The notes under the pieces are model-generated. The model was given only the letters and a program-made list of their open reading frames with translations. It was not told where the DNA came from and searched no databases. Made by a program: the position numbers and the translations under genes. 64,000 nt of DNA from the NCBI RefSeq assembly GCF_030419005.1, contig NZ_CP106951.1, positions 5,332,001 through 5,396,000 on the forward strand. The letters are read 5' to 3'. This document shows, piece by piece, positions 38,512 through 49,943 of this stretch (position 1 is its first letter; each line of letters begins with the position of its first letter). The DNA is from Eleftheria terrae. Lineage in GTDB: Bacteria; Pseudomonadota; Gammaproteobacteria; Burkholderiales; Burkholderiaceae_C.

Positions 38512-39042
38512 ATGGGCCGCCTCTCGCACATCGAGATCATCACGATGAAACCACGTTCTCAACAGCTGGTCGGTGCCGGCACGGTGTTCCTGGCTGGGCT
38601 GCTGGCGCTGGGCGCCCTGCAGATCCCGTCCGAGGCCGGCTACAGCGGCGTTGGCGCCAATTTCTTTCCCTGGGTGGTGGCTGCGGCGCTGGCGGTGTGC
38701 GGCGCCTGGCTGTTCTGGGAGGCGCGCACCGGCGGCTTCCGCTTGCTGGAGGGCCATGACGAGGCGGCCCGTCCCGACTGGTTCAGCCTGGCCTGGGTGG
38801 GGCTGGGCCTGCTGCTGAACGCGCTGCTCATTTCCCGGGCCGGCTTTGTCGTCTCGTGCAGCCTATTGTTCATGTGTGCCGCGCGCGGACTGCGGCGGGC
38901 CACCGGCGAGGGGCGTGGCAGCCCGCGCCGCTTCGTGGCGGACGCGGTGATCGGCGCCCTGATCGCCGCGCCGACCTACTGGTTGTTCACCAAGGCGCTG
39001 GGCCTGAACCTGCCTGGCCTGACCACCACCGGCTGGATCTGA
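38512..39042 (+). CDS. tctB: Tripartite tricarboxylate transporter small membrane subunit
   Basis: A 176-residue membrane protein with four hydrophobic segments, matching TctB. The first ATG follows GGAGG at the right distance; a second in-frame ATG eleven codons later lacks this. Its stop is followed after one base by tctA, so the two are coupled. Confidence 0.85.
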   Translation: MGRLSHIEIITMKPRSQQLVGAGTVFLAGLLALGALQIPSEAGYSGVGANFFPWVVAAALAVCGAWLFWEARTGGFRLLEGHDEAARPDWFSLAWVGLGLLLNALLISRAGFVVSCSLLFMCAARGLRRATGEGRGSPRRFVADAVIGALIAAPTYWLFTKALGLNLPGLTTTGWI

Positions 39043-39043
39043 C

Positions 39044-40570
39044 ATGGAACTCTGGAACAACCTGCTCAACGGCTTTGCCACCGCGGCCTCGCCGGTCAAC
39101 CTGATGTGGGCCTTCCTGGGCTGCTTCATCGGCACCGCGGTGGGCGTGCTGCCCGGCATCGGGCCGGCACTGACGGTGGCGATGCTGCTGCCGCTCACCA
39201 GCCAGCTCGACCCCAGCGCGTCGATGATCATGTTCGCCGGCATCTACTACGGCGCGATGTACGGCGGCTCGACGACGTCCATCCTGCTCAACACACCCGG
39301 CGAAACCGGCACCATGGTGACGGCGCTCGAAGGCAACCTGATGGCCAAGAGCGGCCGTGCCGGCGTGGCGCTGGCCACCTCGGCGATCGGCTCCTTCGTG
39401 GCCGGCACGGTGGCGACCGTGCTGGTGACGCTGTTCGCCCCCGGCATTGCCGACTATGCGCTGCAGTTCGGCCCGCCCGAGTACTTCGCGCTGATGATGC
39501 TGGCCTTCACCACCGTCTCCGCGGTGCTCGGCAAGAGCACCTTGCGCGGCCTGTGCAGCTTGTTCCTCGGGCTGGCCATCGGCCTCATCGGCATGGACCA
39601 GATCTCCGGCCAGGCCCGCTACACGATGGGCATGGCCGAATTGGCAGACGGCATCGACGTGGTGCTGGTGGCGGTGGGCCTGTTCGCGGTGGGCGAGACG
39701 CTGTACCTGGTGCTCTATGAGGGCCGCCAGCAGGAAAGCCGCAACACGATGTCCCGGGTATGGATGAACGCGAGCGACTGGCGTCGCTCGATCCCGGCCT
39801 GGGTGCGCGGCACCTTGCTGGGCTTCCCCTTCGGCACCATCCCGGCCGGCGGCACCGAGATTCCAACCTTCCTGTCATACGGCCTGGAGAAGAAGCTGTC
39901 CAAGCACAAGGAGGAGTTCGGCACGGTAGGCGCCATCGAAGGTGTGGCCGGGCCGGAGGCGGCCAACAACGCCGCGGTCACCGGCACGCTGGTGCCCTTG
40001 CTGACGCTGGGCATCCCGACCTCGACCACCGCGGCCATCATGCTGTCGGCCTTCCAGAACTACAGCATCCAGCCCGGGCCCATGCTGTTCCAGACCTCGG
40101 CCGGCCTGGTGTGGACGCTGATCGCCTCGCTCTACATCGGCAACGTGATGCTGCTGGTGCTGAACCTGCCGCTGGTCGGCTTGTGGACCAAGCTGCTGAA
40201 GATCCCGAAGCCGCCGCTCTATGCCGGCATCCTCATCTTCGCGACCGTGGGGGTCTACGGCATGCGGCAGTCGGCCTTCGACCTGGGGCTGCTGGCGCTG
40301 GTGGGCCTGCTCGGGGTGTTGATGCGCCGCTTCGACTTCCCGGCGGCACCGGTCATCGTCGGCATGATCCTCGGCCCGATGGCCGAGGCCCAGCTGCGCA
40401 ACGCGATGTCGATCGGCGAGGGGCGCTGGAGTGTCTTTGTCGAGCGACCGCTGTCGGCCACCTTGCTGACCATCTGCGTGCTCGTGCTGGTGTTGCCGCG
40501 GGTGCTGCGCCGCATCGCGGCGCGGCGCCTGGCGCAGCAGCAGGCGGCGCAGGCCACCGCGCTGTCTTGA
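39044..40570 (+). CDS. tctA: Tripartite tricarboxylate transporter large membrane subunit
   Basis: A 508-residue, about 12-helix permease. The family loops are clear: [19 protein letters not shown] near the N-terminus and a second, related [20 protein letters not shown], each with the Gly-Pro-rich ligand signature. [14 protein letters not shown] is also diagnostic. It couples substrate uptake to an ion gradient. Together with tctC and tctB it forms one operon. Confidence 0.93.
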   Translation: MELWNNLLNGFATAASPVNLMWAFLGCFIGTAVGVLPGIGPALTVAMLLPLTSQLDPSASMIMFAGIYYGAMYGGSTTSILLNTPGETGTMVTALEGNLMAKSGRAGVALATSAIGSFVAGTVATVLVTLFAPGIADYALQFGPPEYFALMMLAFTTVSAVLGKSTLRGLCSLFLGLAIGLIGMDQISGQARYTMGMAELADGIDVVLVAVGLFAVGETLYLVLYEGRQQESRNTMSRVWMNASDWRRSIPAWVRGTLLGFPFGTIPAGGTEIPTFLSYGLEKKLSKHKEEFGTVGAIEGVAGPEAANNAAVTGTLVPLLTLGIPTSTTAAIMLSAFQNYSIQPGPMLFQTSAGLVWTLIASLYIGNVMLLVLNLPLVGLWTKLLKIPKPPLYAGILIFATVGVYGMRQSAFDLGLLALVGLLGVLMRRFDFPAAPVIVGMILGPMAEAQLRNAMSIGEGRWSVFVERPLSATLLTICVLVLVLPRVLRRIAARRLAQQQAAQATALS

Positions 40571-40591
40571 TCCACGCCGGGGCGCTACGCT

Positions 40592-40621
40592 GCCGGCGCG
40601 GCCGCCCGGGGCCGGCGTTTT
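40592..40621. terminator. Possible terminator between convergent tctA and hemH
   Basis: GCCGGC pairs with GCCGGC, with an inner GGCC/GGCC stem, followed on the plus strand by GTTTTC. The loop geometry is not unique, so this is a modest candidate. Confidence 0.4.
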
Positions 40622-40645
40622 CGTCCGGCGCCCGCCGAGGGCGTG

Positions 40646-41734
40646 TCAGGTGGTGGCGCCCAGCGCCCGGGCCCGTTCACTGCGGCGCGCGAGTTCTGCC
40701 GGGTCGGCGGACCCGGTGGGCCAGCCCGCCAGGTGCTGCTGGGCAATCGCGGCCAGCGCTGCAATCCACTCGTGCTGGTCGTTCAGGCAGGGGATGTACT
40801 GGAACTCCTTGCCACCGGCGGTCAGGAAGGCCTGGCGGCCTTCCATCGCAATTTCTTCCAGCGTCTCGATGCAGTCGCCGACGAAGCCGGGGCACATGAC
40901 GTCCACCCGGCGCACGCCGGCCTTGCCCATCTCCTGAAGGGTCGGCTCGGTATACGGCTGCAGCCACTCCGCCTTGCCGAAGCGGCTTTGGAAAGTGACC
41001 CGGTACTGCGATGCGGTGAGGCCGAGCCGCTCGGCCAGCAGCCGGGCGGTCTTGTGGCATTCGCAGTGGTAGGGGTCGCCCAGCGTCAGCGTGCGCCGCG
41101 GCACGCCGTGGAAGCTCATCACCAGCTGGTCGGGCCGGCCGTGGGCCTGCCAATGGCCCTGTACCCGCCGTGCCAGCGCCTCGATGTAGAGGGGATGGTC
41201 GTGGTAGTGCTGGACAAAGCGCAGCTCCGGCACGAAGCGCACGCGCGCAGCCCAGGCCGACACTGCGTCGACCACGCTGGCGGTGGTGGTGCCGGAGTAC
41301 TGCGGGTAGAGCGGCAGCACCAGCACGCGGGTGACGCCGGCGGCCTTCAGGGCGTCGAGCTGGGCCGCGATGGATGGCTGGCCGTAGCGCATCGCATACG
41401 CCAGCTCCACCGAGGCGCCGCGCTCACCGAGGTAGCCGCGCAGCAGCTTGGCCTGCTTCTCGGTCCACACCTTCAGCGGCGATCCCTCCGCCGTCCAGAT
41501 GCTGGCGTACTTGGCGGCCGACTTGGCGGGCCGGGTGCGCAGCACGATGCCGTGCAGGATGGGCTTCCACAGTACCGGCGGAATCTCCACCACCCGTCGG
41601 TCGGCGAGGAACTCGGCCAGGTAGCGGCGCAGCGCGGGCGGGGTCGGCGCGTCGGGCGTGCCGAGGTTGCACAAGAGCACGCCGGTGCGCTCGGCGCGGC
41701 CGTGATCGTGCGGGGGTTCGGGGCGAAATCTCAT
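40646..41734 (-). CDS. hemH: Ferrochelatase
   Basis: A 362-residue ferrochelatase that inserts ferrous iron into protoporphyrin IX, the last step of heme synthesis. [34 protein letters not shown] and the catalytic-histidine motif [10 protein letters not shown] are present, together with HCECHKTA and the C-terminal [15 protein letters not shown]. In many relatives hemH lies beside hslR and grpE; here the tct block separates them. Confidence 0.95.
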   Translation of the reverse strand: MRFRPEPPHDHGRAERTGVLLCNLGTPDAPTPPALRRYLAEFLADRRVVEIPPVLWKPILHGIVLRTRPAKSAAKYASIWTAEGSPLKVWTEKQAKLLRGYLGERGASVELAYAMRYGQPSIAAQLDALKAAGVTRVLVLPLYPQYSGTTTASVVDAVSAWAARVRFVPELRFVQHYHDHPLYIEALARRVQGHWQAHGRPDQLVMSFHGVPRRTLTLGDPYHCECHKTARLLAERLGLTASQYRVTFQSRFGKAEWLQPYTEPTLQEMGKAGVRRVDVMCPGFVGDCIETLEEIAMEGRQAFLTAGGKEFQYIPCLNDQHEWIAALAAIAQQHLAGWPTGSADPAELARRSERARALGATT

Positions 41735-41801
41735 GAGGCGGCGTCCAGCGGGGCAGGGGGTCGATTATTCCCGACGCCTGCCCGCCGTGCCTTGCAGCCG
41801 C

Positions 41802-44800
41802 TCAGCCGCCTTGCAGGCGGCGCGGGCACACGCGCTCGACCTCGGCGATGACCTTGGCCACCTCGATGGGCTTGGTCCAGTAGCCGAGGAAGCCGGCGTC
41901 CAGGGCGCGCTGGATGTCTTCCGGCATCGCATCGGCCGAGCACATGAAGGCCGGCACGTCGGCCAGGCCGTGGCGTTCGCGCAGCTCCTTCAGCACCTCG
42001 AAGCCGCTCATGCCGGGCAGGTGCGCGTCCAGCACCAGCACGTCGGGATGGAAGTCCTTCACCATCTCGAAGGCCTGCGGGCCGTCCTCGGCGATCATCA
42101 GGTCGATGTAGCCGGTGAGCTTCATCGCTTCCTCGAAGAGGAGGGCGTTGATCGGGTTGTCTTCGACATAGAGCATGCGCACGTGGTCCACTCCTTCATC
42201 CGGCGCCTGGGTCTGTTGCGCGAACGTCGGCACGTCCGCCTGCGGTGTCGCCGCGGCCTGGCCGGCCAGCGGCACCATGAGGGTGACGCAGGTGCCCACG
42301 CCGGGCTCGCTGCTGACCTCGATGCTGCCGCCCATTTCCTCCAGCAGCCGTTTGGCAATGATGAGCCCGAGGCCGGTGCCCTCGATCGGCGACGTCTCCC
42401 GGCCCAGCCGTTCGAAGGGCTGGAACAGGCGGGCCAGCTGGTCGGGCCGCAGGCCTTCACCGCTGTCCTCGATGCGGATGTCGATCGCGTCGCCCTGCCG
42501 GTCGCCCAGGCTCAGCCGCACCACGCCGTCGGGCCGGTTGTACTTGACCGCATTGGAGATGATGTTGATCAGCACCTGCCGCAGGCGCTGCGAATCGGCC
42601 ATGACCAGCACGTCCTCGTCGACCTGGTTGTCGAAGTTGACGGCCGCGGTCAGTGCCAGCGGCTGCAGCAGCTCCACCGTCTGGTCCAGCGTTCTGCGCA
42701 GCGAGGTGGGCTCGATCGAGATGGACAGCTGGCCGGCCTCCACGCGCTGCAGGTCCAGCACGTCGTTGATCAGCGCCAGCAGGTGCTGGCCGGCCTGCAG
42801 CATGTGGTCGGCGTAGTAGCGCACCTGGGAAGGCGGTGCGTCGGCCGGCCCGACCTTCAGCAGCTGCGAGAAGCCGATCATCGCGTTGAGCGGCGTGCGC
42901 ATCTCATGGCTCATGCGGGACAGGAATTCGGTCTTGGCCCGGCTGGCGAGCTCCACCGCCTGCTTGTCGCGCAAGGCCTTCTCGGCCGACTTGAGCCGCG
43001 TGATGTCCGAATAGGTGCCGACGATGCGCAGCGCGCGGCCCTGCTCGTTGCGCTGCACCACCTTGCCGCGCTCGAAGACCCACAGCCAGCTGCCATTGCG
43101 GTGGCGGATGCGGTGCTCCGACTGGTAGACCGAGGTGTGGTCCTTCATGTGCAGCTCGAGCTTCTCCAGCACCTGGGGCAGCTCGTCCGGATGCAAGCGG
43201 CTGGACCACTCGTGCGGCGCGTCGCTCAGCTCATGCTCGGCATAGCCGAGGATTTCCTTCCAGCGGCGCGAGTAGTAGACGCGGTTGGAGACCACGTCCC
43301 AGTCCCACATGCCGTCGCCACTGCCTTCGAGCGCGAACTTCCAGCGCTGCTCGCTGAGCGACAGCGCCTGCTCGGCCTGGCGTTGCTGGGTGATGTCGCG
43401 GAAGGTCACCACCGCCGACATCGGCTTGTCCTGCGGCGCCGCCCGCAGCGGCTGTGCGCTCACGCCCAGCCAGCGCAGCTGGCCGTCGCGCCGGCGCAGG
43501 CCGAAGACCCGCTCGGCCACCGGCTCGCCAGACTGCAGCACGACCGTCACCGGATGCTGCTCGGGGGGCAGGGCCTGCAGGTCTTCGGTCAGCAGGTCGA
43601 GGCCGGGCGCCATCACCAGCTCGTCCATCGTCGCGTCCAGGATGCGGCAGGCGGCCGGGTTCGCCGCCACCACGAAGCTGGCGCTGGTGACCACCATCAG
43701 GCCGTCGCTGATCGACAAGGCCACCGAGCGGTAGAGCTCCTCGCTGAGCCGCAGCCGGTCGGCGGCGATGCTGCGCTGCGTGATGTCGGTCTGCACGCCG
43801 ATGAAGTGCGTGATGCGGCCATGGCTGTCCTGCACCGGGGCCACATGCAGCTCGTTGATGAAGCGGGAGCCGTCCTTGCGGTAGTTGTTGAGCACCACCG
43901 TGCACGAGTGCCCCTTGCGCAGTGCCTGCCGCAGCGCGTTGAGCCCGGGCTGCTCGGTGTCGGCGGCCTGCAGCAGGCGGCAGTTCTGGCCCAGGATCTC
44001 GTCGCGGGTGTAGCCGGTCAGCCGCTCGAAGGCCGGATTGACGTAGATGAGCGGCTGGCCGGGCGCCAGCGCGTCGACCACCGTCATGGGCAGCGACGCC
44101 TCGGCTTCGATCGCCCGCTGCATGATCTGCAGCTCGCGCTCCATGGTGCGCAGCTCGGTGAGGTCGCGCACCAGCAGCAGCACCTGGGTGTCCGACATCG
44201 GCATGAAGCGGCCTTCGAAGGTGCGCAGCGTCTTGTCCAGCGGCGTCAGCTCGTACTCGATGCGCTGCAGCGACCGGCTTCCCAGCGCCCGCCGGAGCGC
44301 TTGCTGGTGCAGCCGGGCCACCCCGGGAGGCAATACCTCGGGCAGCAGGCGGCCCTTGAAGTCCGCGGTGGCCAGCAGGTGCTGCTGGCGCTCGGTGATG
44401 CCGCATTCCAGGTAGCGGCCCTCGGCATCGAGCACGAACCACAGGTCGGGCAGCGCCTGCAGCACGGCGGCGGTGCGCGCTTCCGAGTCGCGCAGTTGCG
44501 CTTCGCGCAGGCGCTGGGCCTCGCGGGCTCGCTGTTCGGCTTCGATCGTCTGGGTGATGACGCGGGTGGCCCCGCGGTAGCCGCGGAAGGTACCGGCCGA
44601 GTCGAACACCGGCAGGCCGCTGATCGACACCGTGACCCGGCCTTGTGGCGTCTCGCGGTCGACGATGAGGTTGGCGAAGGGTTCCTGCTTCTGGCGCGCC
44701 TGCAGGTAGGCCTCGTAAGAGGCCAGGTGTTCGGGGTCGTCGCGGCGCACCAGGATCTCGGCGGCGAGGCGGCCGATTTCCTCGTCGGCGCGCTGGCCGG

Positions 44801-45416
44801 TATGAGCCTCGATGCTGGCAGACGCCCAGCGGATATAGCCGGCGGCGTCGGTTTCCCACAGCCAGTCGCTGCCGGCTCGGCTGGCCGTGCGCACCCGCGC
44901 CTCCTGCAGGCGCCAGCGCTGCTCCTTCAGCCGGGATTCGAGCATGTCGCTCAGCAAGCGGCCGATCTGCTCCAGGCTGTCGAGCACGCTGCGGTCGAAG
45001 CGCCTGGAATGGGTGTCGAGCACGCAAACAGCGCCGATGCGCTGCCCTTCCACCCGCAACGGCACACCCGCGTAGGCCCGCACGCGGGGCGGGCCGCTCA
45101 CGAAGGGGTTGTTGGCAAACCGCGGGTCATCGCGCAGGTCTTCCACCACCAGGGGCGCGTCGGCTTCGATGGTATGGGCGCAGAACGCGTGTTCGCGCGG
45201 CGTCTGCCGCACCGGCATCTGCTCGCCGTACACCGCCTTGAACCACTGTCGGTCGGCGTCCACCAGCACCAGCAGGGCGAGCGGGCAGTCGGCCACCTGT
45301 GCCGCCAGGCGGACGGCGGCGTCGAAGCCTGCTTCCGCGCCAGTGTCGAGGATGCGGAGTTCGCGCAGCGTCTGGAGGCGTTGCGCCTCGTCGGCGGGGG
45401 GGACGGCGTCGGTCAT
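41802..45416 (-). CDS. LOV/PAS hybrid histidine kinase (putative blue-light receptor)
   Basis: A 1204-residue soluble hybrid kinase. Order: GAF (about 25-165), PAS (175-295), PAS (310-425), LOV (435-547), PAS (555-680), PAS (690-805), HisKA with His837 (SHEMRTP), HATPase (about 935-1050), receiver with Asp1130 (LVLDAHLPGMSG). The LOV domain has GQNCRLLQ with the photo-adduct Cys479, Arg480 and Gln483, then NNYRKDG, Asn521 (FINEL) and Gln542 (FIGVQTDIT), all FMN-contact positions. No membrane helix is seen. The start MTDAVPP was chosen as the first Met before the GAF; upstream in-frame sequence is low-complexity. No downstream response regulator with an output domain is adjacent. Confidence 0.85.
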   Translation of the reverse strand: MTDAVPPADEAQRLQTLRELRILDTGAEAGFDAAVRLAAQVADCPLALLVLVDADRQWFKAVYGEQMPVRQTPREHAFCAHTIEADAPLVVEDLRDDPRFANNPFVSGPPRVRAYAGVPLRVEGQRIGAVCVLDTHSRRFDRSVLDSLEQIGRLLSDMLESRLKEQRWRLQEARVRTASRAGSDWLWETDAAGYIRWASASIEAHTGQRADEEIGRLAAEILVRRDDPEHLASYEAYLQARQKQEPFANLIVDRETPQGRVTVSISGLPVFDSAGTFRGYRGATRVITQTIEAEQRAREAQRLREAQLRDSEARTAAVLQALPDLWFVLDAEGRYLECGITERQQHLLATADFKGRLLPEVLPPGVARLHQQALRRALGSRSLQRIEYELTPLDKTLRTFEGRFMPMSDTQVLLLVRDLTELRTMERELQIMQRAIEAEASLPMTVVDALAPGQPLIYVNPAFERLTGYTRDEILGQNCRLLQAADTEQPGLNALRQALRKGHSCTVVLNNYRKDGSRFINELHVAPVQDSHGRITHFIGVQTDITQRSIAADRLRLSEELYRSVALSISDGLMVVTSASFVVAANPAACRILDATMDELVMAPGLDLLTEDLQALPPEQHPVTVVLQSGEPVAERVFGLRRRDGQLRWLGVSAQPLRAAPQDKPMSAVVTFRDITQQRQAEQALSLSEQRWKFALEGSGDGMWDWDVVSNRVYYSRRWKEILGYAEHELSDAPHEWSSRLHPDELPQVLEKLELHMKDHTSVYQSEHRIRHRNGSWLWVFERGKVVQRNEQGRALRIVGTYSDITRLKSAEKALRDKQAVELASRAKTEFLSRMSHEMRTPLNAMIGFSQLLKVGPADAPPSQVRYYADHMLQAGQHLLALINDVLDLQRVEAGQLSISIEPTSLRRTLDQTVELLQPLALTAAVNFDNQVDEDVLVMADSQRLRQVLINIISNAVKYNRPDGVVRLSLGDRQGDAIDIRIEDSGEGLRPDQLARLFQPFERLGRETSPIEGTGLGLIIAKRLLEEMGGSIEVSSEPGVGTCVTLMVPLAGQAAATPQADVPTFAQQTQAPDEGVDHVRMLYVEDNPINALLFEEAMKLTGYIDLMIAEDGPQAFEMVKDFHPDVLVLDAHLPGMSGFEVLKELRERHGLADVPAFMCSADAMPEDIQRALDAGFLGYWTKPIEVAKVIAEVERVCPRRLQGG

Positions 45417-45589
45417 GCGGGCAATCGGGAGCAGGGCGTGCGGGGACCGGCCGTGGCAGGGCCCCGCCGCACTATAGGGCATGGCGACGCGGCACTGGGC
45501 CGGCCCGGGCCGAGGTTTCCGGGGCATTCGTCAAGGAATCGACTCAAAGTCGGTTACCGTAGCGGACCCGCCGTCCCGTTGCCTGTTTG

Positions 45590-46279
45590 ATGAACGTACT
45601 TGCCCTGACCCTGGACCTCGACGACACCCTGTGGCCCATCTGGCCCGCCATCGCCCGTGCGGAAGTCGTGCTGCACGACTGGCTGGCCAGCCATGCGCCG
45701 GCCACGGCGGCCCGCTACGACACGGTGGCGCTGCGCGGCCTGCGCGATGCGGTCGCGGCCCAGCATCCGGAATGGTCCCACGACCTGACGCGCATCCGCC
45801 TTGAAAGCCTGCGCGAGGCGCTGCGCCGCTGCGGCGACGATCCGGCGCTGGCCGATGCCGGCTTTGCGCTGTTCTTCGAGGAGCGGCAGCGGGTCGACCT
45901 GTTTCCCGATGTGCTCACCGGGCTCGAGCGGCTGGCCACCCGCTTCCCGCTGTTTGCGCTGACCAACGGCAACGCCGACCTGCAGCGCGTCGGCCTGGCG
46001 CGCTTCTTCCGCGGCGGTGTCACCGCCCGGGGCTTCGGCGTCGGCAAGCCCGACCCCCGCATCTTCTCGGAAGCCTGCCGGCTGGCCGGCGTTCCGCCGG
46101 CACAGGTGCTGCATGTGGGCGACGACCTGCTGCTGGATGTGCACGGCGCGCTGGGCGCCGGCCTGCAGGCGGCCTGGATGGCCCGCCCGGAGGTGCACCC
46201 CGAGCCGGTCGAGGCACCGCAGGGCACCCACCACGTGGTGGCCGACCTGCACACGCTGGCGCAGCGCCTGGGCGCCTGA
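45590..46279 (+). CDS. HAD-superfamily hydrolase
   Basis: A 229-residue haloacid dehalogenase-type phosphatase. Motif I is DLDDTLWP (Asp9, Asp11), motif II is LTNGN, motif III KPDPRIF and motif IV VGDDLLLDV. The class I helical cap lies between motifs I and II. The ATG was preferred over an adjacent TTG. The substrate is unknown; pyrimidine nucleotide or sugar phosphate phosphatases are common in this group. It is convergent with the cyclase gene. Confidence 0.85.
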   Translation: MNVLALTLDLDDTLWPIWPAIARAEVVLHDWLASHAPATAARYDTVALRGLRDAVAAQHPEWSHDLTRIRLESLREALRRCGDDPALADAGFALFFEERQRVDLFPDVLTGLERLATRFPLFALTNGNADLQRVGLARFFRGGVTARGFGVGKPDPRIFSEACRLAGVPPAQVLHVGDDLLLDVHGALGAGLQAAWMARPEVHPEPVEAPQGTHHVVADLHTLAQRLGA

Positions 46280-46295
46280 GACGTCGCGGGCCGGT

Positions 46296-47219
46296 TCAGC
46301 GGGCCGGGGTGGGTGTGGCGATGACGTCGAAATGCACGCACGCCGCCTTGGGGTCGGCGGGCGAGGCTCCCAGGCCGATCACGCCGCTGCCATGCAGCAT
46401 GCAGACGCCGCGCCGCAGCACCACCACCTCGCTGCGGCCGGTGAAGCGCACGAAGCTGCCGTTGCTGCTCTGGTCCGCCAGGTGGAAGTTGCCGCCGTGC
46501 CACTCGATGCGCGCATGCAGGCGCGACACCCGCGCATCGTCGATGCAGAAGGTGGATTCCGGGCTGCGGCCCAGCATCACCGGGGTCTGCGCGCTGCTGA
46601 ACGATTGCGGCAAGTGGTGCTCGATCGCCAGGCGGATGCAGTCGGCCGAGGAACTGTCGGTGAAGTCGGTGAAGAGGGTGGAGGTGGGCGAGTCCTCGTG
46701 GCGCGCCTCCAGCCGGTAGACGTGGCAGGGCTCGGCCCGGCCGCGCAGGTGCAGCCGCTCCAGGCTGCGAAAGCGGGTGCGGTCAGTCGCGCGCAGGCGC
46801 TCGTAGACCGCGTGGGTGATCAGCACCTCGTTGTCGCCGGCATGGTCGAGCAAACGGGCCGAGACGTTGACCGCGTCGCCAAAGCAGTCGCCGGCCACCT
46901 CGACGATCTCGCCGCGGGCCAGGGCGATGTAGAGCTTGAGGGCCGGCGCGCCGGTGTCGGCCTCGGCCAGGATGCGGTTGATCGACTCCTGCATCTCGTA
47001 GGCCGCGTCGACGCCGGGCTGCGGCTCGTCGAACACCGCCATCAGGCCGTCGCCCAGCGTCTTGACGACGCGGCCGGTGTTCTTGATGACGACGTCGGCG
47101 AGCAGGGCGATCGTCTGGGTGACGATGGTGGCCGCCTGGGCATTGCCGAGCGAACCGTAGAGCGCCGTGCTGCCTCGCAGGTCGGCGAACAGGACGGTAC
47201 GGTCGCTGGAAACTGGCAT
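46296..47219 (-). CDS. Class III adenylate/guanylate cyclase with C-terminal FHA domain
   Basis: A 307-residue soluble cyclase. Metal-binding aspartates are Asp13 (FADLRGST) and Asp57 (TLGDGL), the purine-specifying residues are Lys53 and Asp115, which favour ATP, and the transition-state pair is Asn118 and Arg122 (GDAVNVSARL). The C-terminal FHA domain (about 213-285) has GRSPEST, SRLHARIEW and SSNGSF, so it could bind phosphothreonine. The start MPVSSDR was chosen at the edge of conserved sequence. Partners are unknown; no Ser/Thr kinase is nearby. Confidence 0.85.
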   Translation of the reverse strand: MPVSSDRTVLFADLRGSTALYGSLGNAQAATIVTQTIALLADVVIKNTGRVVKTLGDGLMAVFDEPQPGVDAAYEMQESINRILAEADTGAPALKLYIALARGEIVEVAGDCFGDAVNVSARLLDHAGDNEVLITHAVYERLRATDRTRFRSLERLHLRGRAEPCHVYRLEARHEDSPTSTLFTDFTDSSSADCIRLAIEHHLPQSFSSAQTPVMLGRSPESTFCIDDARVSRLHARIEWHGGNFHLADQSSNGSFVRFTGRSEVVVLRRGVCMLHGSGVIGLGASPADPKAACVHFDVIATPTPAR

Positions 47220-47283
47220 GTGTTCGGTGCGTTGGATGGCGCTGGCCGGGACGCGAGCAGTGTAGCTCGCGCAGCGGTTCAAC

Positions 47284-47318
47284 CAAAAACGGCCCGCCGT
47301 CTCGCGACCGCGGGCCGT
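47284..47318 (-). terminator. Rho-independent terminator of rpoD
   Basis: ACGGCCCGC pairs with GCGGGCCGT around a 12-base loop, followed on the minus strand by a T-run. It starts about 20 bases after the rpoD stop. Confidence 0.9.
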
Positions 47319-47337
47319 TGTGCGGGCAGCAAAGTTG

Positions 47338-49608
<2,271 letters not shown>

Positions 49609-49896
49609 GAACTTCCTCGGATGGGTCAGGGGCTCAGGCGCCCGGGGCAAATGCGCGCGCCCGGCGCTGGCCGGGCAACGGTCTTTGTGACGGGCGGAAT
49701 GGGCCGAACGCACTCGATCCAACAGATGGGGGCATCCGGTTGGAGGTCAAGCGTCGGCTCCTAGGGCAAGCTGGCGTGAACTTGTTTCGAGGGCAGCCCT
49801 TGCGGGAAATGGGTGGCCTTCATAGAACCCGTGTCTCGGGTGGCCGGGGCCCGGAGGTGCTGCTGTCACTCTTGCCGCGGGGGTAACAAACTCTCC
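49609..49896. other. Leader of rpoD
   Basis: No gene is seen between the rpoD start and its promoter. The presumed transcript leader is about 280 bases, long for a housekeeping gene. Confidence 0.45.
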
Positions 49897-49925
49897 ATTA
49901 TCGTTGCACAAGTGAACTTAGTCAA
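49897..49925 (-). promoter_or_regulatory. Sigma-70 promoter of rpoD
   Basis: On the minus strand TTGACT and GATAAT are separated by exactly 17 bases, just downstream of the dnaG stop codon. It lies in a local AT-rich pocket. Confidence 0.75.
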
Positions 49926-49943
49926 ATCGACTTGTACTTTCGG

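Noticed and set aside
41733..45590. A 1285-codon open frame antisense to the LOV hybrid kinase.
   Set aside because: The opposite strand has GAF, PAS, LOV, kinase and receiver motifs; this frame is only low-complexity Leu/Val/His sequence.
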